Assembly: GCA_964484185.1 (NCBI GenBank)
Contig: CAZAEQ010000053.1
Coordinates: 1 to 26,597, forward strand
Source of the DNA: F1-120-MAGs238 sp964484185
Lineage (GTDB): Bacteria; Planctomycetota; Phycisphaerae; Phycisphaerales; UBA1924
Direction of reading: 5' to 3'
Length of the DNA: 26,597 nt
Numbering within the stretch: position 1 is the stretch's first letter; each line of letters begins with the position of its first letter. The translations under genes were made by a program, and so were the position numbers. Below, one piece after another: positions 7,044-14,640 of the stretch. Under the pieces are notes generated by a model. That model made no database searches. It saw only the letters and a list, made by a program, of their open reading frames with translations, and had not been told where the DNA came from.

Positions 7044-8252
7044 TCAACATCCCGTGCTGAACGCATCCACAAAATCCAGATAGTCGAAGAAATCGATCGC
7101 TTCATCGCCATTGAAATCCGCGCCTGGATCAAGCGAACTGAATGCATCCACAAAATCGAGGTAATCAAAGAAATCGGCGCTGCCATCGCAGTTAAAGTCG
7201 GCCGGACAGACCGTAAGCTCTGCCGCACTGCTCGTCACACTGCTGCACGCATTTGTCACAATGCAGTCATAACTCCCAGACGCCTCCGCGCCGCTGACCA
7301 TCAGCATCGCCGTTGCCGCCGATGGGTTCGCCATCGTGTCAATCGGCGTCCCATCCAACCGCCACTGATATGTGAACGGCCCAATGCCACCCGCCGTCAC
7401 CATGAACATCGCATCCCCGCCCGGACATGTAATCATCGCCTCCGGCTGCGAGCAGATATCAATGCACCGCCCCGCACCCATGCTCATTTCAAAAAGTATG
7501 AAGTTCCCATTCGACGCTCGACCCGGCCCGCCGGTCGGCATTCCCAGTGCCGCAGCGCTGGAGGTTCCATTCGCATCAATGACCTCGATCCGCACGCCCG
7601 TCACCGCCGTCAGTGGCGATACCGCAAGTATCCGATACCGGTTGTACTCCGGCAAAGCACCACTCGCCAGCACCGAAGAATCCGGCTGCACCGTGAGCGT
7701 CGCCGCGGGGTTGGAGTTGGGAACGCCCGCGCTGCTGGTGGCCTGTGCAATCGCCGAGTATGGTGTCAACACAATCCAGTTGGCACTGACATCGCCGCCC
7801 GCAGAAAGTCCATCCGCAAACGTCGATCGATCATCACCTGTGACGGAAATTCGAAAAAGCCCCAGTGCGTGCGGCACCGAAGTGCCAGAATTGAACCCGC
7901 TGAAGACCGATACATCAATGACAAATGGCTGGCCGGGAACTGGCGAGACCAGGTCACTCACGGTCTCCGCCACGGCGGTCTGGTCAAAAGAGCGCTCCAC
8001 CGTGGTCGAGCACGGGGATTCGTAGATTGCCCAGCCAGTCGCTGGATTTCCATCGATCATCCTCGATACAGGCCCCCCCCCGCCGCACGTCTGGGAAAAC
8101 GTCGCAGTCGCCTGCGCCAGCGGCACGGGGGTCGATGGACATGGATCGACCGCTAACGCGCTCTGGCACACGAGAGTCATAACGACGGATGCAAGTCCAG
8201 AGCCTCTAATCAAACAAGACACTCCGGACTGCTGGTGCGAGAAAGTCTTCAT
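7044..8252 (-). CDS. secreted Ig-like and GC-type dockerin protein
   Basis: This protein has 402 residues from ATG 8252, with a GGAG ribosome binding site. The signal peptide ends near SALAVD (about residue 35). The first module (about 45-260) has a discoidin-like opening, ATATFSQ then IDGNPATGWAI, and may be a carbohydrate-binding beta-sandwich. An Ig-like domain follows at about 265-345, with the Cys pair and the GSYDCIVTNACSSV pattern seen in other proteins here. The end is a two-EF-hand dockerin tail stopping at STGC. A run of nine C on the plus strand (8073-8081) encodes a Gly stretch in the discoidin-like module and is a possible slippage site. Secretion and tail are secure; the first domain is tentative. 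Confidence 0.9.
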   Translation of the reverse strand: MKTFSHQQSGVSCLIRGSGLASVVMTLVCQSALAVDPCPSTPVPLAQATATFSQTCGGGGPVSRMIDGNPATGWAIYESPCSTTVERSFDQTAVAETVSDLVSPVPGQPFVIDVSVFSGFNSGTSVPHALGLFRISVTGDDRSTFADGLSAGGDVSANWIVLTPYSAIAQATSSAGVPNSNPAATLTVQPDSSVLASGALPEYNRYRILAVSPLTAVTGVRIEVIDANGTSSAAALGMPTGGPGRASNGNFILFEMSMGAGRCIDICSQPEAMITCPGGDAMFMVTAGGIGPFTYQWRLDGTPIDTMANPSAATAMLMVSGAEASGSYDCIVTNACSSVTSSAAELTVCPADFNCDGSADFFDYLDFVDAFSSLDPGADFNGDEAIDFFDYLDFVDAFSTGC

Positions 8253-8449
8253 TGTCAGTTCTCCGCCATGGTGATATCGATCTGCTCTGCTGTGTCCGCG
8301 ACACGTCGACGAACAGACATTGTACTCGAAACCTTCAAAACTTACAATGATCATATTTGAGCGTCAAGCAACCTCGCAGGGTTCTCGGACGCGCTCATCC
8401 CTGTCTGTACTCAACCACATGTCGCCTGATAATCCCTTCCCATCCTCGC

Positions 8450-9883
8450 TTACGAGACAACCAGCGTCACGAATGTCACCGGCCCATTCGCGAGCACAAA
8501 ATCAGATGCATAGAACCCGATGCTATATGAGCCCGGCGTAGACGGGGCATTGAACATCAAGTTGTAATTAACCTGCGGCCTGTGAATCCGCGAGTTCGCT
8601 GTGATGTTCGCAAGTGCAAGGTCGCCAGGTCCGAACCGATTGTCCGAATTGAGATCGATGAACGCCGAGAGATTGCGAACGGCATTGTCATCGCGTGCGA
8701 CCACATCGATCGAAATAGGCTGATTACCCGCCGCCGAAAGCGTCGACTGCGCCGGCTGCTTCACCCAGGCCTGAAAATCATTGATGAAATATCCCGACTG
8801 CACCGGCGACCAGGCATCATCGCCCAGCGCGGGGTTGGTGCGGATCGCCACGCCCAGCACAATGAGTCCCGATCCCCATGCTTTGTCGACCACCACCTGC
8901 AGCGTCTGCCCCGACCCCGATGTGGGAGGCGTATACACAAACGTCTGCAGCGATTGATCGATCGTGTGATCCCATATCCCATTCCGATTGACATCGCGGA
9001 AGAGCGTGAAGGCCGTGACATCCGCTGTGTTCCACACTGCGCTGATCTCCACAGTCTGGCCCGCGATGATGTGCGACTGCGCTGGCCAGTCGACCGGCAG
9101 CACGCTGGTCACGAGAATCTGCGGCGGCGTGGCGCTGGTCTGCCGCAGAATTCCTGAACGCGGTACTCCGAAGCGGTCCGGGCTATCGCGAAGATCCCGG
9201 GCGGCCGCGGCAAAGTGCATCGGCTGCGGCCAAAGCGGATTGATCGTCGGCGTGATCGTGAAATCACGCTGCTGCGCGCCGTGGGCAGTCTCTGAATAGC
9301 CCAGATCAGTATCAATCCCAGCATCCCACGCGTTATTGCCGTTGGCATCGTACCAGAACGTCACACCTCGCATGCCCGTGCTTGAAGCGCCAAAGGGCGC
9401 GTTGACCGTAGCAGTAAGCCGCGCCTGGGTCGATGACACGGGTTCAACCAGAAACTGCGAAACAATCAGCCGCTGATAGATATCAGTCTCGGCCGTGTAA
9501 GCAGTCACCGGCCACTGCCCCTCGGTATCCACTGCGTTAGCGGCGAAACGAATACGCACGCACGCACCTGGTGTATCCCAGTCGGCGATAAACGTGAACG
9601 TGTACCGGTCGCTCGTGCCGCTGTCAGGCGCAAACAGATCGCCCAGGTGACGATCGGTGCCCGGCGTCCACTCGTTGTCGGCGTTGACATCAACAAAGAA
9701 CGTCACCGCCCGCACGCCAACATCATCTGTTGCATGCGTAACCAGCGTAATCGGGTGACCAGCAGAATAGGAATTCGCATCGAGTATCGAGAGATCATGC
9801 ACGATCGGAACTTCCGAAAGCATCTGACGGGATTCGAGCGTTTCGAGGAAGCGCTCACAAGGTCGACTCCGGCGAAATCGCAT
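8450..9883 (-). CDS. LEPR-XLL-type surface protein with D/N-rich repeats (paralog A)
   Basis: This protein has 477 residues from ATG 9883, preceded by AGGAG with a 6-nt spacer. There is no ordinary signal peptide. Instead the N-terminus is basic and carries FLETLESRQMLSE at about residues 12-24, a variant of the LEPR-XLL motif that opens many large exported planctomycete proteins. Four repeats follow, each with a (R)xVTFFxDxNxNxxWxxGxDxxLG core, for example at VTFWYDANGNNAWDAG. Their spaced Asp/Asn suggests calcium binding. There is no dockerin or PEP-CTERM tail, and the protein ends in a hydrophobic FVTLVVS. It is a paralog of the gene at 11854-13281, with nearly equal length. Function unknown. 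Confidence 0.88.
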   Translation of the reverse strand: MRFRRSRPCERFLETLESRQMLSEVPIVHDLSILDANSYSAGHPITLVTHATDDVGVRAVTFFVDVNADNEWTPGTDRHLGDLFAPDSGTSDRYTFTFIADWDTPGACVRIRFAANAVDTEGQWPVTAYTAETDIYQRLIVSQFLVEPVSSTQARLTATVNAPFGASSTGMRGVTFWYDANGNNAWDAGIDTDLGYSETAHGAQQRDFTITPTINPLWPQPMHFAAAARDLRDSPDRFGVPRSGILRQTSATPPQILVTSVLPVDWPAQSHIIAGQTVEISAVWNTADVTAFTLFRDVNRNGIWDHTIDQSLQTFVYTPPTSGSGQTLQVVVDKAWGSGLIVLGVAIRTNPALGDDAWSPVQSGYFINDFQAWVKQPAQSTLSAAGNQPISIDVVARDDNAVRNLSAFIDLNSDNRFGPGDLALANITANSRIHRPQVNYNLMFNAPSTPGSYSIGFYASDFVLANGPVTFVTLVVS

Positions 9884-10050
9884 GGGAACTCCTATTTCGA
9901 GAATCTAATCCGCCATGGATCGTAGTTGCTCCAGGCAAATTTCCCTGATAACCCGAGACTCATGCCGATTGGACCCGAGCCGTATCGTGACCAGCGTGAT
10001 TATCTGATGCTATTTTCTGGCCCGCCGCCTTGCTCGCGAAGCTGACAGTC

Positions 10051-11685
10051 TCAGCACCCCGCACTGAACGAATCCACGAAATCCAGGTAATCAAAGAAGT
10101 CAATCGCCCCATCGCCGTTAAAGTCCGCATCCGATGACTGTGCGCTGAACGCATCCACAAAGTCCAGGTAGTCAAAGAAGTCGATCGCCGTGTCGTGATT
10201 AAAGTCCGCAGGGCACGAGGCTCGGATCGCAAGCATTGCAGAATTGCTGTTCGTGCTGCCGCACGGGTTGTACACAGTCCCATGGAATGAAATATCCCGC
10301 GGCACAATACTCGATCGCATCTCAGAAATCGTAATCTGCGGCGTATTCCACCCCTCCACCGTAAACGAGAGCCCCAGCAGCTGATCATCAAAGTGCGGCC
10401 CAGTCAGCGTAATTGGCGGCATCCCCGGTCCCATCTCCATCGACCATGAATACTCAAGCGGCGCGGCCCCATCTGCTTCCATGCTGAATTGTGCCGTCGT
10501 GCCCGGTCCACCCACCGTGCCGCTCATAGCGATGATCGTCGTCGGATTCGGGTTCCACACAATGTGTCCATCGATGCACGGCAAGCCCGTGATGAGAAAC
10601 GCGCGTTCATGGCCATTAAAGAACCCGGTGCCAGAGACCGCGGTGCCATCTGCCGAGACGCCCCATGCCGACCGGAACGTCGATCCCCAGCCCGTGACAT
10701 TGGCCCCATGCGCAACCGCGTACGCCATCAAGTCAACCATGCCCGTCGCTGCGGTCCAGATCATGGCGCGGTCCATGGTGGTCGGGAAATACTCACTCGA
10801 ACCCACGATGCACGATCCATTGAAATTCGTCGCGTTGGCCCACGATGCACCATCACCGGGAATCGTCCCCAGACTCTGCATGCCCGTGCTTGGCCTGTGG
10901 CGAAATGCGTTCCATTGACCGCCGCTGGTCGCGGTATCGGCATGGCCAATCACCGTAATGTTATCTGAACTCACCGCGGTCGCGATCGACTGCGTGCCGC
11001 CGGGATTCGTCCCCAGGTTCTGCATCGGGCCCGCGGGCGCAACCCACTTGAACGCGCGAACAGTTCCAAATCCCGCCGTGCTCCATTGACTGATGCCCAC
11101 CACCACCGACCCATCAGCGCTGATCCCGTTCGCATCGGATCCAGGATTCACTCCCGGCCCGCCGGGCAGGAACCCGAGATTCGTCGCAACTCCAGAATAC
11201 GTCCAGCGCACCGCGCGTCGGCCCGACATCTGAAGACTCGGACCATTGACGCTGCTGCCACAGATAAACGCCGCGCCACTGCTGATCCCTGCCGAACGAC
11301 ACGTCAGGTCGCCCCCAAGCGGATTCAGCAACGTCACGCCGCCAGGAATCGACCAGTGAAAACCATTGCCCGCAAGTCCTGACTCGCCGCTGAATCCAAA
11401 CCCATCAGTACCAATCGCCCCGCCGCGAGCCCCGCTAAGCGGCACAATGTGCGTAACCCCGCTGCCAACAGTCCAGCGAAACGTGCGATAGTCATATGGC
11501 CCCGCGACCGTGGTATCGCCCCACGCAGTACACGTCGTCCCATCCGCGGCGACCACCGCGCGAGTCGAGAACTGGCCGCCAGGCATGACCCCAAGATTAT
11601 GAACAATCGGCACCGCACCCGCTGCACCAGCGAGCGAAGCGAGAAGAGTTGCTGAAGTAAGCATTGCACGTGTAGAAAGGGCCAT
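10051..11685 (-). CDS. secreted HAF-repeat protein with GC-type dockerin tail
   Basis: This protein has 544 residues from ATG 11685, with AAGGA about 8 nt upstream. The signal peptide ends near GAAGAVP (residues 1-24). Residues about 28-385 carry repeats of the HAF extracellular type: LGVMPGGQFS, LGFLPGGPG, LGTNPGGTQS and LGTIPGDGA, each followed by a V(V)VG-like strand and a FxW motif. A beta-propeller is plausible. A Cys-containing Ig-like region follows (about 390-490). The last 53 residues are a two-EF-hand dockerin ending SAGC. It lies between the two LEPR-XLL paralogs and is transcribed the same way. Ligand and role are unknown. Confidence 0.92.
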   Translation of the reverse strand: MALSTRAMLTSATLLASLAGAAGAVPIVHNLGVMPGGQFSTRAVVAADGTTCTAWGDTTVAGPYDYRTFRWTVGSGVTHIVPLSGARGGAIGTDGFGFSGESGLAGNGFHWSIPGGVTLLNPLGGDLTCRSAGISSGAAFICGSSVNGPSLQMSGRRAVRWTYSGVATNLGFLPGGPGVNPGSDANGISADGSVVVGISQWSTAGFGTVRAFKWVAPAGPMQNLGTNPGGTQSIATAVSSDNITVIGHADTATSGGQWNAFRHRPSTGMQSLGTIPGDGASWANATNFNGSCIVGSSEYFPTTMDRAMIWTAATGMVDLMAYAVAHGANVTGWGSTFRSAWGVSADGTAVSGTGFFNGHERAFLITGLPCIDGHIVWNPNPTTIIAMSGTVGGPGTTAQFSMEADGAAPLEYSWSMEMGPGMPPITLTGPHFDDQLLGLSFTVEGWNTPQITISEMRSSIVPRDISFHGTVYNPCGSTNSNSAMLAIRASCPADFNHDTAIDFFDYLDFVDAFSAQSSDADFNGDGAIDFFDYLDFVDSFSAGC

Positions 11686-11792
11686 GTCTGAATTCCTTAG
11701 AGAGAGGTATACAGACTGACTTCCCCGCAAGGTCCCGAATCTTGCACCCTGTCTGCAAAAACTCCCAAAGTACCCAAATTGACACTCTTTGC

Positions 11793-11848
11793 CTTCCGCT
11801 TTCCGCCTTCCGCCCCCCTAGTGCCTAGTGCCCAGTGCCTGATGCCTG
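11793..11848. repeat. degenerate 7-bp tandem array
   Basis: Eight consecutive 7-bp units start at 11793 and end at 11848. The first three are CTTCCGC-like and the fourth is transitional. The last four are variants of GTGCCTA (GTGCCTA, GTGCCCA, GTGCCTG, ATGCCTG). The array ends about 5 bp before the stop of the LEPR-XLL gene at 11854 and fills most of the space to the next gene. Confidence 0.65.
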
Positions 11849-11853
11849 CCCCG

Positions 11854-13281
11854 TCACACCACCGTAAACATCACCCGCGTCAGCGGCCCGCGCACCTCGC
11901 GATAGTCCTGCAGCGAAATGTCAACGCTGTAACTGCCCGCCGCCAGACTCTGCGTCGCAAAGCTCATCCGCCACATGGCGTTGATGCGCCCGGGCGTGAG
12001 ATAGAGAAGGCTCGTCCCCTCGATGCCGGTGTCACCAAAGCCGCCGCCTTGAAAATACCGGATGATCGTCCCGCGGCGCACACCCATCACGCCGTCATCA
12101 TCGTGCACACGGAACGTCAGATCAATCGAGGGGGTGCCCTGCGATATCGTCGTGCTTGCGAGCGATGCATTGGTGATCCACGGCGTGTTGTCAATATTCA
12201 CCCACCCCGTCACCACTTCGCTCCAGGCATCATCGCCGCGCCCGCTCCGATCCTGCACCGCAACACCCAGCGCCTTCCATCCATGCCCAATCACTGCATC
12301 CGCAAACAGCCGGAACTCGTACGTCCCGCTCAGTTCATTGAACCCGCCATAAAACGTCTGCAGACTCGTATCAATCCCGACATCCCACAAACCATTCTGA
12401 TTGCGATCCAGGAACAGCGTAAGGGCCCGCATCTGCTGCGGCGTACTGTGATGTGCAATCACGCGAATCGTCTCGCCCGTATTGATCACAAAAGTGTTCG
12501 ACTGCGAATCATCGGGCCGCACTTCGATAAACGCGACCGGCGCCAGCGCATCCCCGCGCAGCACCGTCGAGCGATTGATCCCAAACCGATCCGCAGTCAA
12601 TCTCGCATCAATCGCCGACGCCGCAAACCACGTCAAATTCCACCCAATCTGCGGCGTAACCGTCATCTCATAAATCCCCACACCCGTCTGCGTCGCCAGC
12701 CCCAGATCGATATCACTTCCAAAGTCCCACTGGTTGTTCCCATTCTGATCGAGGAACATCGTCACACCTGCAACACCCGTGCTCGACAAAATCCACCCCG
12801 TCGTCGACACTTTCGCGCGCACATGAATCTCGCCGCCCACGAGTTGCTCTGCGAGCAGATCAAACACAAACGGCCGAGGCTGGTTATTGATCGTGACAAA
12901 CTGAATCGGCGCCTGCGAGTAGTTCCCATCGGTGTCCACCACATCCACACCAAACTTCGTACTCGCTCTCCAACTCGCCCCCACCCGCACGCGAAGCGAA
13001 TACTGCCCCGGCACGCCCGCATCATGCGTAAACACATCCCCCAGCGGCTGATCAAATGAATTGAAGATGAATTGATTGAGCGCATCCTGATTGTCCTCAA
13101 TCCAGAACACAACCGCCCGAACCCCAAGATCATCGCTCACATGCGCAGTCAGCGTAATCTCCTTCCCCGCATACACCTCAGTCGAATCAACCGCAAAATC
13201 AACAACCGCCGGATTGGCCATATACCGCCGCGGCTCCAGCGAATCAAAGAATGTTTTTAGACCCGAAGTTGTAGTGCGCAC
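11854..13281 (-). CDS. LEPR-XLL-type surface protein with D/N-rich repeats (paralog B)
   Basis: This protein has 475 residues if it starts at GTG 13281, which has GGGAG at the right distance; a TTG at 13302 would add seven residues. With the GTG start the N-terminus (MRTTTSGLKTFFDSLEPRRYM) closely parallels paralog A. It has a short basic leader, then F-x-x-LEPR. The body has three clear repeats with a VxxVTMFLDQNGNNQWDFG-type core plus a decayed fourth, interleaved with beta-rich segments. The end is VMFTVV, with no sorting tail. Total length is within two residues of paralog A, so the pair probably arose by duplication. The role is presumably at the cell surface; the partner is unknown. Confidence 0.86.
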   Translation of the reverse strand: MRTTTSGLKTFFDSLEPRRYMANPAVVDFAVDSTEVYAGKEITLTAHVSDDLGVRAVVFWIEDNQDALNQFIFNSFDQPLGDVFTHDAGVPGQYSLRVRVGASWRASTKFGVDVVDTDGNYSQAPIQFVTINNQPRPFVFDLLAEQLVGGEIHVRAKVSTTGWILSSTGVAGVTMFLDQNGNNQWDFGSDIDLGLATQTGVGIYEMTVTPQIGWNLTWFAASAIDARLTADRFGINRSTVLRGDALAPVAFIEVRPDDSQSNTFVINTGETIRVIAHHSTPQQMRALTLFLDRNQNGLWDVGIDTSLQTFYGGFNELSGTYEFRLFADAVIGHGWKALGVAVQDRSGRGDDAWSEVVTGWVNIDNTPWITNASLASTTISQGTPSIDLTFRVHDDDGVMGVRRGTIIRYFQGGGFGDTGIEGTSLLYLTPGRINAMWRMSFATQSLAAGSYSVDISLQDYREVRGPLTRVMFTVV

Positions 13282-13287
13282 AGGAAG

Positions 13288-13292
13288 CTCCC
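13288..13292 (-). promoter_or_regulatory. ribosome binding site that fixes GTG 13281
   Basis: GGGAG on the minus strand sits six nucleotides before GTG 13281. The TTG at 13302 lacks a comparable site. Choosing the GTG also aligns the N-terminus with the paralogous LEPR-XLL protein. Confidence 0.65.
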
Positions 13293-13444
13293 ATGTTTCC
13301 AAATCCAGTTTTCCAAATTGGTTTCACCGTACTAGTCGCCCGCACTCTGTGCGTGAGCGACGAACTCTCCTGGTCCCACGGTCACCATTAGCATAGCAAC
13401 CCCCACATCTATGCAACCACGAAATTCATCCGTCCAAACGGATC

Positions 13445-13544
13445 CACGCTTAAAGAACCCCAAGCGTAAGCGCGCGGGTTGAGAACCCAACCGCCTCACA
13501 ATCGCGGAGCAAAGTTCGCGCTCGACCCTCAATACTCAACTTCC
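13445..13544 (-). repeat. dispersed ~100-bp repeat, copy 2
   Basis: This is the partner of 1318-1416, in the same orientation. It lies directly downstream of the minus-strand zinc-ribbon gene ending at 13550. Its core reads AAGCGTAAGCGCGCGG, flanked by AACCC and GGGTT. Confidence 0.75.
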
Positions 13545-13549
13545 ACAAC

Positions 13550-13990
13550 TCACACAGTCTTCATCCCACACTCCGGACATTTTTGAAGCCCGCGAATGTC
13601 GTAGCCGCATTGCTTGCAGAGCCCGGGCTTTGAGAGGCGGCGGTCTCTGCGCCAGATTACCGCGGTCGTTCCCACCACGCCAAGCACCAAAGGCCACATT
13701 GGGAAAACCAAGAGTGATTCGCCCGTGGGGAGCGTGATGTATTGAAACCACCACCGCCACGGACCGGAGGCCTCGCGTGTGTACCAACTAGACGAACTGT
13801 ACTTGAGACCCAATATCGGTAGATTGTGCCAAAACTCGACCGCACCAGCCTCGGCATATGCGGCCTGCCCCCTATCGGCACTGAATCCAATTCGGTACCA
13901 TTTGCTCCCCACCCACACCACCAGCAACATCACCGACAGGACCAATCCAGTCCATTTGCACACCTTGCGAAGTTTGGGCAATCGCCTCAC
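13550..13990 (-). CDS. membrane protein with C-terminal zinc ribbon (chain 1, second gene)
   Basis: This protein has 146 residues from GTG 13990. That codon overlaps the TGA of the preceding gene in GTGA, so translation is probably coupled; a longer frame upstream overlaps that gene and is unlikely. A basic start (VRRLPKLRKVCK) precedes TM1 (about 13-31). An extracytoplasmic segment of some 65 residues follows (WYRIGFS to TLPTGE), then TM2 (about 98-117) and a basic WRRDRRLS stop-transfer. The ending is a zinc ribbon, CKQCGYDIRGLQKCPECG. By the positive-inside rule both ends are cytoplasmic. Start and end match the gene at 15669-16085 almost base for base, but the middle does not. Such ribbon-bearing membrane proteins are frequent in planctomycetes; their function is unknown. 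Confidence 0.85.
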   Translation of the reverse strand: MRRLPKLRKVCKWTGLVLSVMLLVVWVGSKWYRIGFSADRGQAAYAEAGAVEFWHNLPILGLKYSSSSWYTREASGPWRWWFQYITLPTGESLLVFPMWPLVLGVVGTTAVIWRRDRRLSKPGLCKQCGYDIRGLQKCPECGMKTV

Positions 13991-14436
13991 GCCTTCACCC
14001 CTGCTCCGCATTCGGGGCAGAGCGCATCGGACTTGAGACCGGCGCGGTGGTAGCCGCATTTGTTGCAACAGTTGTTGCGAGCGCGGAGAGCAGCGGTCCT
14101 GTCGAGTCTCCATGTGACGACCCAGATTGCAGTGAGGGGAGGCATGCCCCACCAGAGGGGTATGTACCGATCCCCTGAAGGACCGTAGTAACCTCTCCAG
14201 AAAAATCTCTCTCTGCCCTCAATTTCGGGCATGCGTGCAACATCCAGCGAGTAGTCATCGCGAGCACCCCAAAATTCAATTCCGAGCAACCCGCGGAAAA
14301 CTAAGAGCCTGGGGCAGTAATTGATCTGAATTCGCGTGTAATACCACCCGCTGTGCGCCCACATCGCGATCAAAAGGACCAACGCTCCCAGCGCATTCCA
14401 TTTCACAATCTTACAAATTCTGGTGCGGAGCGTCAC
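13987..14436 (-). CDS. membrane protein with C-terminal zinc ribbon (chain 1, first gene)
   Basis: This protein has 149 residues from GTG 14436, without an evident ribosome binding site, so the start is provisional. It has the same plan as its downstream partner. A basic leader (MTLRTRICKIVKW) precedes TM1 (about 13-27). The outer segment is about 70 residues and rich in aromatic and charged residues. TM2 is around PLTAIWVVTW. The C-terminal zinc ribbon has CNKCGYHRAGL and CPECG and ends GVKA. The stop TGA overlaps the GTG of the next gene by 4 bp. Its leader resembles that of the next gene (ICKIVKWNALGAL versus KVCKWTGLVLS), suggesting old duplication. Function unknown. Confidence 0.78.
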   Translation of the reverse strand: MTLRTRICKIVKWNALGALVLLIAMWAHSGWYYTRIQINYCPRLLVFRGLLGIEFWGARDDYSLDVARMPEIEGRERFFWRGYYGPSGDRYIPLWWGMPPLTAIWVVTWRLDRTAALRARNNCCNKCGYHRAGLKSDALCPECGAGVKA

Positions 14437-14482
14437 GCGGAAATGCTAGCGGCGGTTCTTCGACTGGGCATCGCTTCCCCGT

Positions 14483-14514
14483 CTACTGCTCAACTGCTCT
14501 CCTGCTCTACTTTC
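14483..14514. repeat. degenerate 8-bp tandem repeat, locus 2
   Basis: Four 8-bp units (CTACTGCT, CAACTGCT, CTCCTGCT and a decayed fourth) lie between divergent zinc-ribbon genes. Several units are identical, on the opposite strand, to units at 26273-26304. Confidence 0.6.
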
Positions 14515-14556
14515 TATCGCGGCTCGCGATTGGGGGTGGGGGTAGAGGGTGATGTT

Positions 14557-14591
14557 TGAAGAGGGAGAGGAGATTTTCGTCTCCCTCTTCA
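14557..14591. promoter_or_regulatory. strong hairpin in a 5-prime leader
   Basis: A perfect 12-bp inverted repeat pairs 14557-14568 with 14580-14591 (GAAGAGGGAGA with TCTCCCTCTTC plus one outer pair), with an 11-nt loop. GGAGA inside the loop (14569-14573) can instead pair with 14580-14584, giving a second register. It lies 50 nt before the plus-strand gene starting near 14641. No U-tract follows directly, so a leader regulatory structure is at least as likely as a terminator. Confidence 0.5.
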
Positions 14592-14640
14592 TCAACCCGG
14601 TTCGTCTTTGCCCACGGGAAGTCCGCGAAGCCTTGGATTT

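Noticed and set aside
6663..8156. Plus-strand frame of 497 codons
   Set aside because: It runs across two minus-strand genes and the spacer between them; composition is basic and repetitive, as expected from antisense reading.
11779..13059. Plus-strand frame of 426 codons
   Set aside because: It is antisense to the LEPR-XLL paralog, starts inside the 7-bp array region and is rich in Arg, His and Pro with no motif.
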